Part shown: positions 33,826 to 41,732 of the stretch, one piece after another
How the letters are laid out: each line of letters starts with the position of its first letter
Numbering within the stretch: the first letter of the stretch is position 1
Origin: Iamia sp038233075
GTDB taxonomy: Bacteria; Actinomycetota; Acidimicrobiia; Acidimicrobiales; Iamiaceae
Direction of reading: 5' to 3'
NCBI GenBank assembly: GCA_038233075.1
Contig: JBBSMQ010000008.1
Coordinates: 1-64,000 of the forward strand
Length of the DNA: 64,000 nt
The notes under the pieces: model-generated
Told to the model about the DNA's origin: nothing
The model's database searches: none
What the model saw: only the letters and a program-made list of their open reading frames with translations
Translations under genes and position numbers: made by a program

Positions 33826-35025
33826 TCAGGGTGCGAGGTCGAGGCCCAGCATCTCGATGGCGTTGCCGCGGACGAGCTTGCGGATGACGTCGGGCGGCAG
33901 GTGGCCCATCAGCTTCTCGGCCGTGTCGCGGGAGTGGGGCCAGGTGGAGTCCGAGTGCGGGTAGTCGGTCTCGAAGCAGATGTTGCCGATGCCGCACTTC
34001 TCCAGGTTGTCGAGGCCGTACTCGTCGTCGAAGAAGCAGCCGTAGACCTGGCGGTAGTAGTAGGTGCTGGGCGGCTCGGTGACGAGGTCCGACACCCCGC
34101 CCCAGGCCCGGTTGTCCTCCCAGACCTTGTCGGCCCGCTCGAGGATGTAGGGGATCCAGCCGATCTGGCCCTCGCTGTAGGCGATCTTGAGCTCGGGCAG
34201 GCGAGCCAGCCAGCCCGAGAACAGCCAGTCGCTCATCGAGCTCATGGCGTTGCCGAAGGTCAGCGTCGAGCCCACCGCGGCGGGGGCGTCGGTGGAGGTC
34301 GAGGGCATCTTCGACGACGACCCGATGTGCATGTTGATCACCGTGCCGGTCTCGGCGCAGGCCCGGAAGAAGGGCTCCCAGTGATCGGTGTGGATGCTGG
34401 GGAGGTCGAGGTAGGGAGGGATCTCGCTGAAGCAGACGGCCCGGACGCCGCGCGCGGCGTTGCGGCGGATCTCGGCGGCGGCCAGCTCGGCGTCCCACAG
34501 CTGGATGATGATGAGCGGGATGAGGCGGCCGTCGGAGTCACCGCACCACTCGTCCACCATCCAGTCGTTGTAGGCCTTGACGCACAGGTCGGCCAGCTCC
34601 ATGTCGCTGGCCTCCTTGAACGTCTGACCGCAGAACCGGGGGAACGACGGGAAGGCCATCTGGGCCTCGGTCCAGTTCTGGTCCATGTCGGCCAGGCGGG
34701 CCTTCGGGTCGTAGCAGCCGTCGCGCATCTCGTCGTAGGTGATGCCCACCACCTTGACCTCGTCGCGGTCGAAGCCGACCGCGGCCGACAGCCGGGTCTG
34801 GGGGATCTGCTTGTCCTCGTAGAGCCACCAGTCGCCCAGCTCACCGTCCTCGTCGGGCTCGTAGCTGAACACGCCCCCGACGAAGGACATGTTGCCGCGC
34901 CGCTGCTCGACCCGGGGGCCGACGTCGCGGTACCTGGCCGGCAGTCGGTCCTGCCAGACGTGGGCGGGCTCGATCACGTGGTCGTCGACCGAGATGATCT
35001 TCGGGAAGTCGTCCGAGAGCGCCAT
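33826..35025 (-). CDS. Metal-dependent amidohydrolase (amidohydrolase_2 type)
   Basis: 399 residues, TIM-barrel amidohydrolase/decarboxylase of the ACMSD-like branch. ISVDDHVIEPAHVW near the N-terminus carries the first metal site; NMHIGSSS and FETDYPHSDSTWP supply later ligands. Such enzymes decarboxylate or hydrolyse ring-derived acids in catabolic pathways. Very similar along its whole length to the product of 45703-46932. ATG start with TAGCGT (35033-35038, minus strand) 7 nt upstream; operator A3 lies just behind it. Reaction not identifiable. Confidence 0.87.
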   Translation of the reverse strand: MALSDDFPKIISVDDHVIEPAHVWQDRLPARYRDVGPRVEQRRGNMSFVGGVFSYEPDEDGELGDWWLYEDKQIPQTRLSAAVGFDRDEVKVVGITYDEMRDGCYDPKARLADMDQNWTEAQMAFPSFPRFCGQTFKEASDMELADLCVKAYNDWMVDEWCGDSDGRLIPLIIIQLWDAELAAAEIRRNAARGVRAVCFSEIPPYLDLPSIHTDHWEPFFRACAETGTVINMHIGSSSKMPSTSTDAPAAVGSTLTFGNAMSSMSDWLFSGWLARLPELKIAYSEGQIGWIPYILERADKVWEDNRAWGGVSDLVTEPPSTYYYRQVYGCFFDDEYGLDNLEKCGIGNICFETDYPHSDSTWPHSRDTAEKLMGHLPPDVIRKLVRGNAIEMLGLDLAP

Positions 35026-35046
35026 GACCCCAACGCTACCGTCGGA

Positions 35047-35063
35047 TCTGACGCCCCGTCAGG
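35047..35063. promoter_or_regulatory. Operator A3 (17-bp palindrome)
   Basis: TCTGACGCCCCGTCAGG: perfect CTGACG/CGTCAG arms. It lies 8 nt upstream of the -10 box of the amidohydrolase gene, in the -10/-35 spacer, 21 nt before the start codon. Confidence 0.75.
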
Positions 35064-35157
35064 TCCGGCCGCTCGGCGCGAGACCCTGGACGCCTGACCG
35101 CCCCAGCTGACCTCACCTGTCCAGAGTTCGCGCGTCGGCCGCCGGTACCGTGGGCGG

Positions 35158-35841
35158 GTGGCCACCACCCCTCAGCCCGCCCCGGTCGACCCGGCTGCGA
35201 CCCCGGTCGACCTGCCGGTGGGCGGCACCCGGAGGGCGGTGCTCGACCAGCTGCGGCGCCGCCCGGGGACCACCGCCCCCGAGCTGGCCGAGCACCTGGA
35301 CGTCACCGCCAGCGCGGTGCGCCAGCACCTCGACGCCCTGGCCGACGCCGGCCTGGTCGCCGGCGAGGCCCTGGCGGCCGAAGGTCGGGGACGACCGCCC
35401 CTCGGCTGGTCGGTCACCGCGGCCGCCCGCCGGCTCTTCCCCGATGCCCACGGGGAGCTGGCGGTTGCCCTGCTCGATGCCATCGGCTCGACGCTCGGCC
35501 CCGAGGCCCTCAACCAGGTCGTAGCTGCCCGGGTGCTGTCGCAGGAGGCGTCCTACCGGGCCGACCTCCCGACGAACGGCGACCTGCGGGCCCGTGTCGT
35601 CGCCCTCGCTGACCGGCGCTCGGCTGAGGGCTACGACGCCGAGGTCCTCGACGTCGACGACGACCTGCTCCTCGTCGAGCGCCACTGCCCCATCCGGGCC
35701 GCGGCCAGCGCCTGCGTCGGCCTGTGCGGCGGCGAGCTGGAGCTGTTCCGCAGGGTGCTGGGCACAGGCGTCACCATCGAACGCACCCAGCACGTCCTGG
35801 CCGGGGACAGCTGCTGCGCCTATCGCATCGCCACGGCCTGA
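35158..35841 (+). CDS. SufR-like iron-sulfur helix-turn-helix regulator
   Basis: 227 residues. N-terminal winged helix of the DeoR/ArsR type (LRRRPGTTAPELAEHL; ASAVRQHLDALADAGLV) and a C-terminal effector domain with clustered cysteines: HCPIRAAASACVGLC then ELELFRRVLG and GDSCCAYRI. This arrangement matches SufR-family repressors, which sense iron-sulfur cluster status. No suf/isc gene is in the window, so its targets may differ here. GTG start; TACCGT (35146-35151) lies 6 nt upstream, leaderless. Divergent from the amidohydrolase gene. Confidence 0.78.
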   Translation: MATTPQPAPVDPAATPVDLPVGGTRRAVLDQLRRRPGTTAPELAEHLDVTASAVRQHLDALADAGLVAGEALAAEGRGRPPLGWSVTAAARRLFPDAHGELAVALLDAIGSTLGPEALNQVVAARVLSQEASYRADLPTNGDLRARVVALADRRSAEGYDAEVLDVDDDLLLVERHCPIRAAASACVGLCGGELELFRRVLGTGVTIERTQHVLAGDSCCAYRIATA

Positions 35842-35943
35842 TCGGCGCTCGCCACCACGGCGTGGTCGGTGATCGCGTCACCCCCCTCCCCCAGACAGCA
35901 GCCCTGGCAGCAGCCCCAGCCGCGACGGTGGGGCGACCGCCGT

Positions 35944-36738
35944 CTACCAGAGCTGGTCGGCGTAGGCATCCGTGCCGGGCACCGTCGCCCGGAAGGGCCC
36001 GTGGAAGGCCACGGTGCCGAGGCCGGCCTCGGCCAAGGAGGCGGGAACCTGAGCCCAGCCCTGGTCCCACCGATCGGCCAGGTCGGCATCGACGAAGGCC
36101 AGCAGCAGGGTGCGGTCGGCGGTCTGCGCGGCGGGCACGTCGCTGGGCGCGTCGGCGGGCATGGGCACGGGCTCGAAGACGGCGGTGACCTCGGCCCCCA
36201 GGTCTCGAGCTCGCCACCACGAGGCGACGGCGGCCGAGTCGATGCCGTCGGCCCGGTCGACCAGGGTCATCACCAGCGACGGCGAACGATGGTCGAGGGC
36301 CAGCTCGACGGGCACGCCGTCCTCACGGCCCGGCACCTCGGAGTGGAAGCGGTACATGACGGTGTGGACGTGGTCGCGGTGCGGGAACATCCGGTCCTCG
36401 TCGTGCAGCCAGCGCACCTGGCGGGTGCCCCAGTCCATCCACTCGCCGAACTTCCCGGCGACCAACCAGTAGAGCGAGAGGTAGGACCCGGCCATCGGGT
36501 CGGGGGTGACCGTCGAACCCGGCGCCCGCAGCTCCTTCAGGTCCCGGGTGGCGACGAAGCGGGACCCCGAGAGGGTCCAGGCGCCGAGCATGCACCCGGC
36601 GTAGAAGTGATCCCGCTCGTACCACCGGTTGTAGGCCACCTCGTGACCCCGGTGGGGTTCGACCAGGGTGACGAGCGCACCCCCCAGCTCGATCGGGCGA
36701 CCCCGCCTGCTCTTGCCGCTGCCTACGTCCTGGCCCAT
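35944..36738 (-). CDS. Uncharacterised catabolic-cluster protein
   Basis: 264 residues, no family recognised with confidence. ALVTLVEPHRGHEVAYNRWYERDHFYAGCMLG resembles one half of a dimeric alpha/beta-barrel (EthD-like) protein, quoted here only in part: VAYNRWYERDHFYAG; a second similar half may occupy residues 140-260 (LVMTLVDRADGID..., FHGPFRATVPGTD). Aromatic- and His-rich (RDHVHTVMYRFHSE). CAGGAG is 6 nt before the ATG. Operator B3 lies 32 nt upstream, so it probably belongs to the KstR-like-regulated set. Confidence 0.65.
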   Translation of the reverse strand: MGQDVGSGKSRRGRPIELGGALVTLVEPHRGHEVAYNRWYERDHFYAGCMLGAWTLSGSRFVATRDLKELRAPGSTVTPDPMAGSYLSLYWLVAGKFGEWMDWGTRQVRWLHDEDRMFPHRDHVHTVMYRFHSEVPGREDGVPVELALDHRSPSLVMTLVDRADGIDSAAVASWWRARDLGAEVTAVFEPVPMPADAPSDVPAAQTADRTLLLAFVDADLADRWDQGWAQVPASLAEAGLGTVAFHGPFRATVPGTDAYADQLW

Positions 36739-36770
36739 GTGCCACTCCTGTCGAGATCGACTCCACGGAT

Positions 36771-36784
36771 GAGAACCCGTTCTA
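36771..36784. promoter_or_regulatory. Operator B3 (KstR-like palindrome)
   Basis: GAGAACCCGTTCTA; on the minus strand TAGAACGGGTTCTC, matching TNNAACNNGTTNN with GAGAAC/GTTCTA near-perfect symmetry. 32 nt before the start of the uncharacterised gene. Confidence 0.65.
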
Positions 36785-36828
36785 GTTGCTCCCGGAAGAT
36801 CCCGAGAAGGCCGTCACCCCTGCCCGGG

Positions 36829-37623
36829 TCAGGCCTCGCGGCCCCTGTCGGCCGAGATGGCTCGCAGCAGGGCGTCGGACTGGAGGCTGGGGAGGATGCT
36901 GCCACCGTCGACGACGAGGGTCTGGCCGGTGATGTACGACGCGGCGTCGGAGGCCAGGAACAGGACGACGTCGGCGACCTCACGGGCCTCGCCGATGCGG
37001 CCCAACGGGGTCCCTGCCTCGGCCCCGGCCCGCCACTGCGGGTTCTGGGTGACCATGGCGGTGAGCGGGGTCTCGATCATCCCGGGGGCCACGCAGTTCA
37101 CCCGCACCGTCGGCGCCGCCTCCAACGCGCCCGAGGCGGTGAGGGCGATCACCCCCGCCTTGGCCGCCGAGTAGGGAGCCTCGCCCATGGTCGGGCGCAC
37201 GCCGGTGAGCGAGGCCACGTTGACCACGCTGCCCCCACCTGCCCCCCTCATCACCGGGAGGGCGGCCCGCATGCAGTGGAAGGTGCCGGTGAGGTTGACC
37301 CCGACGATCAGCGCCCACTCCTTGTCGGTGTAGTCCCAGAAGCCCTTGGCCCGACCGATCCCGGCGTTGGCCACCAGGTCGGTGAGCCCCCCGAGCTCGT
37401 CAACCGTGCGGGTCACCGCGGCGTCGACGGCGGCGGCGTCGGCCACGTCGGCGACCAGCGCCAGGCCGTCGACCTCCTCGGCCACGGCGCCGGCGGCGTC
37501 GCCGTTGCGGTCGACGACCGCGACCCGTGCGCCCCGCGCCGCGTACCGCCGGCACACCTCGGCGCCGATGCCCGAGGCGCCCCCGGTCACCAGGGCGACG
37601 TGGCCCTCGAGGTCACCGGTCAC
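36829..37623 (-). CDS. SDR oxidoreductase
   Basis: 264 residues, classical SDR. TGGASGIG at 14-21, NAGIG, VNVASLTG with the catalytic Ser, and YSAAKAG; C-terminal YITGQTLVVDGG typical of classical enzymes. Oxidises or reduces a hydroxyl/keto group with NAD(P). ATG overlaps the TGA of the EthD gene (ATGA), so the two are coupled. Last gene of the LLM-SDR-DUF2510-EthD-SDR run. Confidence 0.87.
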   Translation of the reverse strand: MTGDLEGHVALVTGGASGIGAEVCRRYAARGARVAVVDRNGDAAGAVAEEVDGLALVADVADAAAVDAAVTRTVDELGGLTDLVANAGIGRAKGFWDYTDKEWALIVGVNLTGTFHCMRAALPVMRGAGGGSVVNVASLTGVRPTMGEAPYSAAKAGVIALTASGALEAAPTVRVNCVAPGMIETPLTAMVTQNPQWRAGAEAGTPLGRIGEAREVADVVLFLASDAASYITGQTLVVDGGSILPSLQSDALLRAISADRGREA

Positions 37624-37982
37624 GCCGTGGACCCTGCACCCGGACCCACCACCGTCACCGGATCCTCGGTCACGGTGATCTGCAGCCGGTCCACGTCGAG
37701 GAAGCGGGCCATGTCGTCGTTCATGAGGTGGGCGTCGGGGCCCGAGGCGAAGGTCACGAAGGTGTCCCAGTCGGCGAAGATCTGGACGGTGATGCCGTCG
37801 AAGCCGTCGAGCCCCAGGGCACCGGCCGAGGGGGTCAGCGGGTGCTGGACGTAGGACTGCAGGTGGCGAGCCAGGCCCGGAGTATCACGGATGAGTGGGC
37901 CGTGGCGGTGGTGCCAGTGGTCGAGGAACTGCTCGTGGGTGAGGTCCGGGCGACGGACGAGCATTGCGTGGAGGGTGATCAT
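37620..37982 (-). CDS. EthD-domain protein
   Basis: 120 residues, a ferredoxin-like dimeric alpha/beta barrel of the EthD type: ITLHAMLVRRPDLTHEQFLDHWHHRHGPL contains the family core FLDHWHHRHGPL, and FADWDTFVTFASGPD follows the usual pattern. EthD proteins accompany oxygenases or act as small ring-modifying enzymes in degradation clusters. Starts 7 nt after the DUF2510 gene and overlaps the next SDR by 4 nt. Confidence 0.85.
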   Translation of the reverse strand: MITLHAMLVRRPDLTHEQFLDHWHHRHGPLIRDTPGLARHLQSYVQHPLTPSAGALGLDGFDGITVQIFADWDTFVTFASGPDAHLMNDDMARFLDVDRLQITVTEDPVTVVGPGAGSTA

Positions 37983-37989
37983 CGACACC

Positions 37990-38577
37990 TCACAGACCGG
38001 GGACGGGGTCGGACGTGGTGGTGGTGCCGTCGGAGACGGCGTCGGTCCACCGGGCCCCGCCCCACCAGCGGTACGGGTGCCGTCCGGTGGGGTCGGGGTG
38101 CCAGGCCGGTGGCGGCGCCGCGCCGGTGGGATCGGGCCGGGCCGGGGCCACGGGCGGTGGCGCGTCGGGCAGCGGCACCAGCGGCCCGACCTCGTGGGGC
38201 GGTGAGACCTTGCGCGTGCCCAGCGCCGGGGGCGGGTCGACGTCGACGGGCTGGGCGTAGCCCACAGGGGGATCACCCGGGGTCACGCTCATGGCGCCGG
38301 TGCCCACCAGCGAGCCCGGCATGCGCCACTGGAGCGCCACGCTCTGGCCGGGTTGGAGCTGGACCACTGCATGGCTGAGGCCCTGGCGGGGGTTGCGGAT
38401 CATCTTGGCCCACACCGACACCACCTGATCTCCGGGCGGCGCCATGATCCGGACCCGCTCGTTCCACCGCAGGTCGAACACCCCGACGCCGACCAGGTGG
38501 GCCCGGACCGGAATGGTGTGCTTGATGCCGAGGTTGAGCGTGGCGCTCTTGGCCAGGAGGTCGATGGCTGCATCCAT
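37990..38577 (-). CDS. Protein with C-terminal DUF2510 segment
   Basis: 195 residues. The N-terminal 95 residues form a soluble domain of no recognised family (AAIDLLAKSATLNLGIKHTI; VVQLQPGQSVALQWRMPG); a Pro-rich linker leads to PPAWHPDPTGRHPYRWWGG..W, a DUF2510 signature usually found in actinobacterial membrane or envelope proteins. No membrane helix is visible here. A GTG at 38592 is an alternative start; a GGGGAGG sequence lies between the two. Seven nt upstream of the EthD gene. Confidence 0.68.
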   Translation of the reverse strand: MDAAIDLLAKSATLNLGIKHTIPVRAHLVGVGVFDLRWNERVRIMAPPGDQVVSVWAKMIRNPRQGLSHAVVQLQPGQSVALQWRMPGSLVGTGAMSVTPGDPPVGYAQPVDVDPPPALGTRKVSPPHEVGPLVPLPDAPPPVAPARPDPTGAAPPPAWHPDPTGRHPYRWWGGARWTDAVSDGTTTTSDPVPGL

Positions 38578-38629
38578 GCCCTCCCCTACCACACCCCCTC
38601 GGCCCGCTCGACGACGCGGACGGGGACCA

Positions 38630-39409
38630 TCAGTGGAACACCTGGCCGGCGTTGGCGCCGAGGGCCTGGCCGGTGACGCACCGGGCCAGATCGGAGGCGA
38701 GCAGCAGCACCACCCCGGCGATCTCCGAGGCGTCGGGGATGTAGCCCAGCGAGGTCTGCTCGGCGACCTCGGCGTAGACTTCCTCGGGCGTGATGCCGCG
38801 CTCGGTGGCCTGGCTCTCGAAGTACCACTTCGCCTGAGGACCCCAGATGTAGCCGGGGTGGACGCCGTTGACCCGGATGCCGTCGGTCCCCAGCTCCAGC
38901 GCCAGGGTGCGGGTGATCGACTTGAGGGCCGCCTTCGACGCGGCGTAGATGCCGAAGCCGGCCTGGATCCGCTCGGTGGACATCGTGTTGACCATCACGA
39001 TCCGACCGCCGCCTCGCGCCTTCATGTGGGGGGCCACCGCCCGGGTCATGTGCACCGCACCGAACAGGTTGACGTCGATGGTGGCGCGCCAGGCCGCCAG
39101 GTCGGCGTCCAGGACCGTGCGGAAGTCGCCGTCGTGGTAGGCGTTGGCCACCAGGACGTCGACCCCGCCCAGCTCCGCCACCGCCTGCTCGGCCAGCGCC
39201 AGGCAGGCGTCGGGGTCGGTGACGTCGCAGGTGATCGGCAGGGCCCGCCGGCCCAGGGCCTCGACCTTGGCCGCCACCTTGGCCACGCCGTCGGCCGACC
39301 GGGCGGCCACCACCACGTCCGCCCCCTCGCGTGCCAGCCCGAGGGCGACCTCCTTGCCCAGGCCGGGGCCGGACCCCGACACGATGGCGACCTTGCCGTC
39401 GAAGAGCAC
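38630..39409 (-). CDS. SDR oxidoreductase
   Basis: 259 residues. Cofactor loop SGSGPGLG, DVTDPDAC, the usual NNAG replaced by ANAY, catalytic region VNTMSTERIQAGFGIYAASKAA with Ser and YxxxK, and HPGYIWGP. An SDR acting on a hydroxy or keto intermediate. Its GTG start follows the TGA of the LLM gene with no gap (TGAGTG). Cotranscribed with the LLM oxidoreductase. Confidence 0.87.
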   Translation of the reverse strand: MLFDGKVAIVSGSGPGLGKEVALGLAREGADVVVAARSADGVAKVAAKVEALGRRALPITCDVTDPDACLALAEQAVAELGGVDVLVANAYHDGDFRTVLDADLAAWRATIDVNLFGAVHMTRAVAPHMKARGGGRIVMVNTMSTERIQAGFGIYAASKAALKSITRTLALELGTDGIRVNGVHPGYIWGPQAKWYFESQATERGITPEEVYAEVAEQTSLGYIPDASEIAGVVLLLASDLARCVTGQALGANAGQVFH

Positions 39410-40393
39410 TCAGGGACCTCCGTCGAAGAGGGCCCGGGGGCGGACCTCGGCCAGCAGGGGGAGCACGTCAGCGCCGAGGCGGCCGAGCTGGTCGACCAGC
39501 TCGGCCGTCGCGCGAGCACGGGGTCGGACCTGGACCTGGACGGCGCCGAGGTCGGCCAGCTCGGACAGGACGTGGGCCACCTTGTCGGGCGAACCGGTGA
39601 TGCCGGGCCCGCTGTCCCAGTCGGCCTCGCCCACGTAGACGGGACCGGCCAAGGCGCCGAGGTCGAAGGGCTCGCCCTCGCGCCCGGCGGCGACCATGGT
39701 GGCCCGCAGCCGGTCGACCACCTCGGCCGACAGGGGGCCCTGCGGTAGCCAGCCGTCGCCCCGCTGGGCGGCGCGGCGCACGGCCGGGGCGGAGGATCCG
39801 CCGACCCAGATGGGGGGCCCGCCGGGCTGGACGGGGCGGGGGCGCTGGGCCAGACCCGAGAACTGCCACTGCTCGCCCCCGTGGGTGGGGACCTCGTCGG
39901 CGAAGCAGGCCCGCACCGCGTCGATGGCCTCGTCGAGCAGCGCGCCGCGCTCGGCGAAGGGGACGCCCAGGGCGGCGAACTCACCCTCGACGTGCCCGGC
40001 CCCGACCCCCATCACGGCCCGACCGCCCGACACGGTGTCGAGGGTCGACCACGCCTTGGCCACCGCCAGAGGGTGGCGGTAGGCCGGGACGAAGACGTGG
40101 GACAGCAGGCGGACCCGCTCGGTGATCCCCGCCAGCCAGGCCAGGGTGGTGACGGTGTCCCACCACTCGGCCCCCATGGCCTCGGCCCGCTCGGTGGGCA
40201 CCGCGGCGTGGTCGCAGACCGCGATGTACCCGAGGCCGGCCTCGTCCGCGGCCCGGGCCACCGCGGCGAGCTCGTCGGCCCCGGCGCCGGCTTCCCACGG
40301 CTCCACGAAGATGGTGCTCTGAGCCTGGATGGGGAGCTGGAGGCCGACGGTCAGACGGTCGGCGGGCAGGACGGCGGCCACGGCGTCCGACAC
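39410..40393 (-). CDS. LLM-class F420-type oxidoreductase
   Basis: 327 residues, luciferase-like TIM barrel with the short loops of F420-dependent members: GYIAVCDHAAVP, TTLAWLAGITERVRLLSHVFVPAYRHP, GRAVMGVGAGHVEGEFAALGV, quoted in parts, and PIWVGGSSAPAVRRAAQRGDGWLP. Probably reduces or oxidises a pathway intermediate with F420. The GTG at 40393 was chosen over the one at 40402 because AGGTG lies 5-9 nt upstream and operator B4 ends 10 nt upstream. First gene of a five-gene run. Confidence 0.87.
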   Translation of the reverse strand: MSDAVAAVLPADRLTVGLQLPIQAQSTIFVEPWEAGAGADELAAVARAADEAGLGYIAVCDHAAVPTERAEAMGAEWWDTVTTLAWLAGITERVRLLSHVFVPAYRHPLAVAKAWSTLDTVSGGRAVMGVGAGHVEGEFAALGVPFAERGALLDEAIDAVRACFADEVPTHGGEQWQFSGLAQRPRPVQPGGPPIWVGGSSAPAVRRAAQRGDGWLPQGPLSAEVVDRLRATMVAAGREGEPFDLGALAGPVYVGEADWDSGPGITGSPDKVAHVLSELADLGAVQVQVRPRARATAELVDQLGRLGADVLPLLAEVRPRALFDGGP

Positions 40394-40403
40394 TACCCAC
40401 ACC

Positions 40404-40417
40404 TAGAACGTGTTTCA
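40404..40417. promoter_or_regulatory. Operator B4 (KstR-like palindrome)
   Basis: TAGAACGTGTTTCA is a full match to TNNAACNNGTTNNA, the consensus known for KstR. It sits 10 nt upstream of the LLM start codon and heads the LLM-SDR-DUF2510-EthD-SDR run. Confidence 0.72.
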
Positions 40418-40470
40418 GTCGCCGGTCACCGGGCCCCAGCGAACCGCGCCGACGGGCTGAGGGGCGGTCA

Positions 40471-41160
40471 TCAGGTGGTGGGTGGCTTCTGGCCGGAGAC
40501 CGACCAGTAGACGATGCGGGCCATCGCGGTGCGGAGGTCGGCCGTGCGCACCCCCCAGAACTCGAACCCGTAGCGGTGGGCCGACACGTGGGCGAGCATG
40601 GCGACCAGCACCCCGGCGGTGGCCTGGGCCTCGACGGCGGTCGGGAGCCGCCCGCCGGCCGTCATCTCCTCGATGACCTGGGCCAGAGCGTTGTTCAGGT
40701 CGTTGAGGAGGTGGGTGCGCACATTGGCGAAGCGACCATCGCCCTCGTCGGTGGCCAGGTCGACCACCCGGAGCACCGAGCGGTGCTCCTCCCAGAAGTC
40801 GATGATCTCGTCGACCAGGGCCTCGGACGCGGCATAGCCCTTCTTCCCCCGCCAGCTGCTGGCCCGTACGTGCTCAGCGAAGCGCCGGCCCTGGGCGGCC
40901 ATCTCCTCGGCCAGCACCACCACCGCGCTCTCGACGTCGGCGAAGTACTGGTAGAAGGTGGCCGGGCTGGTGCCGGCCTCGCGAGCGATGTCGACCACCT
41001 TCAGCTCCCGGTAGGAGCTGCTGTTGAGCATGGTGGCCGTGCAGTCGAGCAGGCGCTGGCGGGTGGCCCGGCCCCGACGGCCCGGACGACGTCCGTCGGC
41101 GGCGCGGGGTTCCTCCTCGTCGAGGAGTCCCTCGTCGTCCTCGGTCGGCCGGGACGCCAC
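40471..41160 (-). CDS. TetR-family transcriptional regulator
   Basis: 229 residues. A charged N-tail (about 1-40), then a TetR helix-turn-helix (RGRATRQRLLDCTATML; LKVVDIAREAGTSPATFYQYF, typical recognition helix) and an all-helical ligand domain. It is the last gene of the isochorismatase-like/acyl-CoA synthetase/DoxX operon that begins behind operator A4, so it is probably autoregulated and the likely reader of the five A sites. GTG start 5 nt after the DoxX stop. The inducer may be a CoA ester, as for related regulators; this is an inference. Confidence 0.85.
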   Translation of the reverse strand: MASRPTEDDEGLLDEEEPRAADGRRPGRRGRATRQRLLDCTATMLNSSSYRELKVVDIAREAGTSPATFYQYFADVESAVVVLAEEMAAQGRRFAEHVRASSWRGKKGYAASEALVDEIIDFWEEHRSVLRVVDLATDEGDGRFANVRTHLLNDLNNALAQVIEEMTAGGRLPTAVEAQATAGVLVAMLAHVSAHRYGFEFWGVRTADLRTAMARIVYWSVSGQKPPTT

Positions 41161-41165
41161 GGGCC

Positions 41166-41732
41166 TCAGGACCCGCTCTCGTCGGGTTCGGGGGGCGGGG
41201 GTCGGTAGCAGACGGCCAGGAGGCCGACGCCCGCCACCAGGCCCACCCCGGCCGACACGATCAGGCCCACGTTGGGATCGAACGCCGGCTCCAGACCGAC
41301 GACCCAGTCGAGGGAGTACTGGCCGGGTCCGATGGTGGCCACCCCGATGGCGATGACGGCCAGGATGAGGTTGTACTCCCAGCCGCCCGAGACGATGAAG
41401 AAGCCCTCGTCCCGGTGGGTGGTCCAGGCGGCCACGATCATCAGACCCACGATGCTGGCCCCGGCCAGAGGCGTGAGCAGCCCGACGGCGAAGAGGAGTC
41501 CGCCCCCGAGCTCGGTGGAGGCGGCCAGGATGGCGTGGACCGTGCCGTTGGGGCGCATGCCCATGGACGAGAACCACCCGGCGGTGCCAGGGATCCTCCC
41601 GCCGCCGAAGAACTTGTTGTACCCGTGGGCGGCCACGGTGAGTCCGGTCACCACGCGCAGGATCACCAGCCCGACGCTCATGGCCTCGAAGCTCCCGATG
41701 GTGTCGACGTCGGCGAGCAGGGTGGGGATCAC
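41166..41732 (-). CDS. DoxX-family membrane protein
   Basis: 188 residues, four to five hydrophobic segments. ILRVVTGLTVAAHGYNKFF, ILAASTELGGGLLFAVGLLTP and IVAAWTTHRDEGFF are typical of the DoxX family. In mycobacteria a DoxX protein participates in a membrane oxidoreductase complex; here it sits between an acyl-CoA synthetase and a TetR gene. Its ATG overlaps the synthetase stop (ATGA). Role in the pathway unknown. Confidence 0.85.
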   Translation of the reverse strand: MIPTLLADVDTIGSFEAMSVGLVILRVVTGLTVAAHGYNKFFGGGRIPGTAGWFSSMGMRPNGTVHAILAASTELGGGLLFAVGLLTPLAGASIVGLMIVAAWTTHRDEGFFIVSGGWEYNLILAVIAIGVATIGPGQYSLDWVVGLEPAFDPNVGLIVSAGVGLVAGVGLLAVCYRPPPPEPDESGS

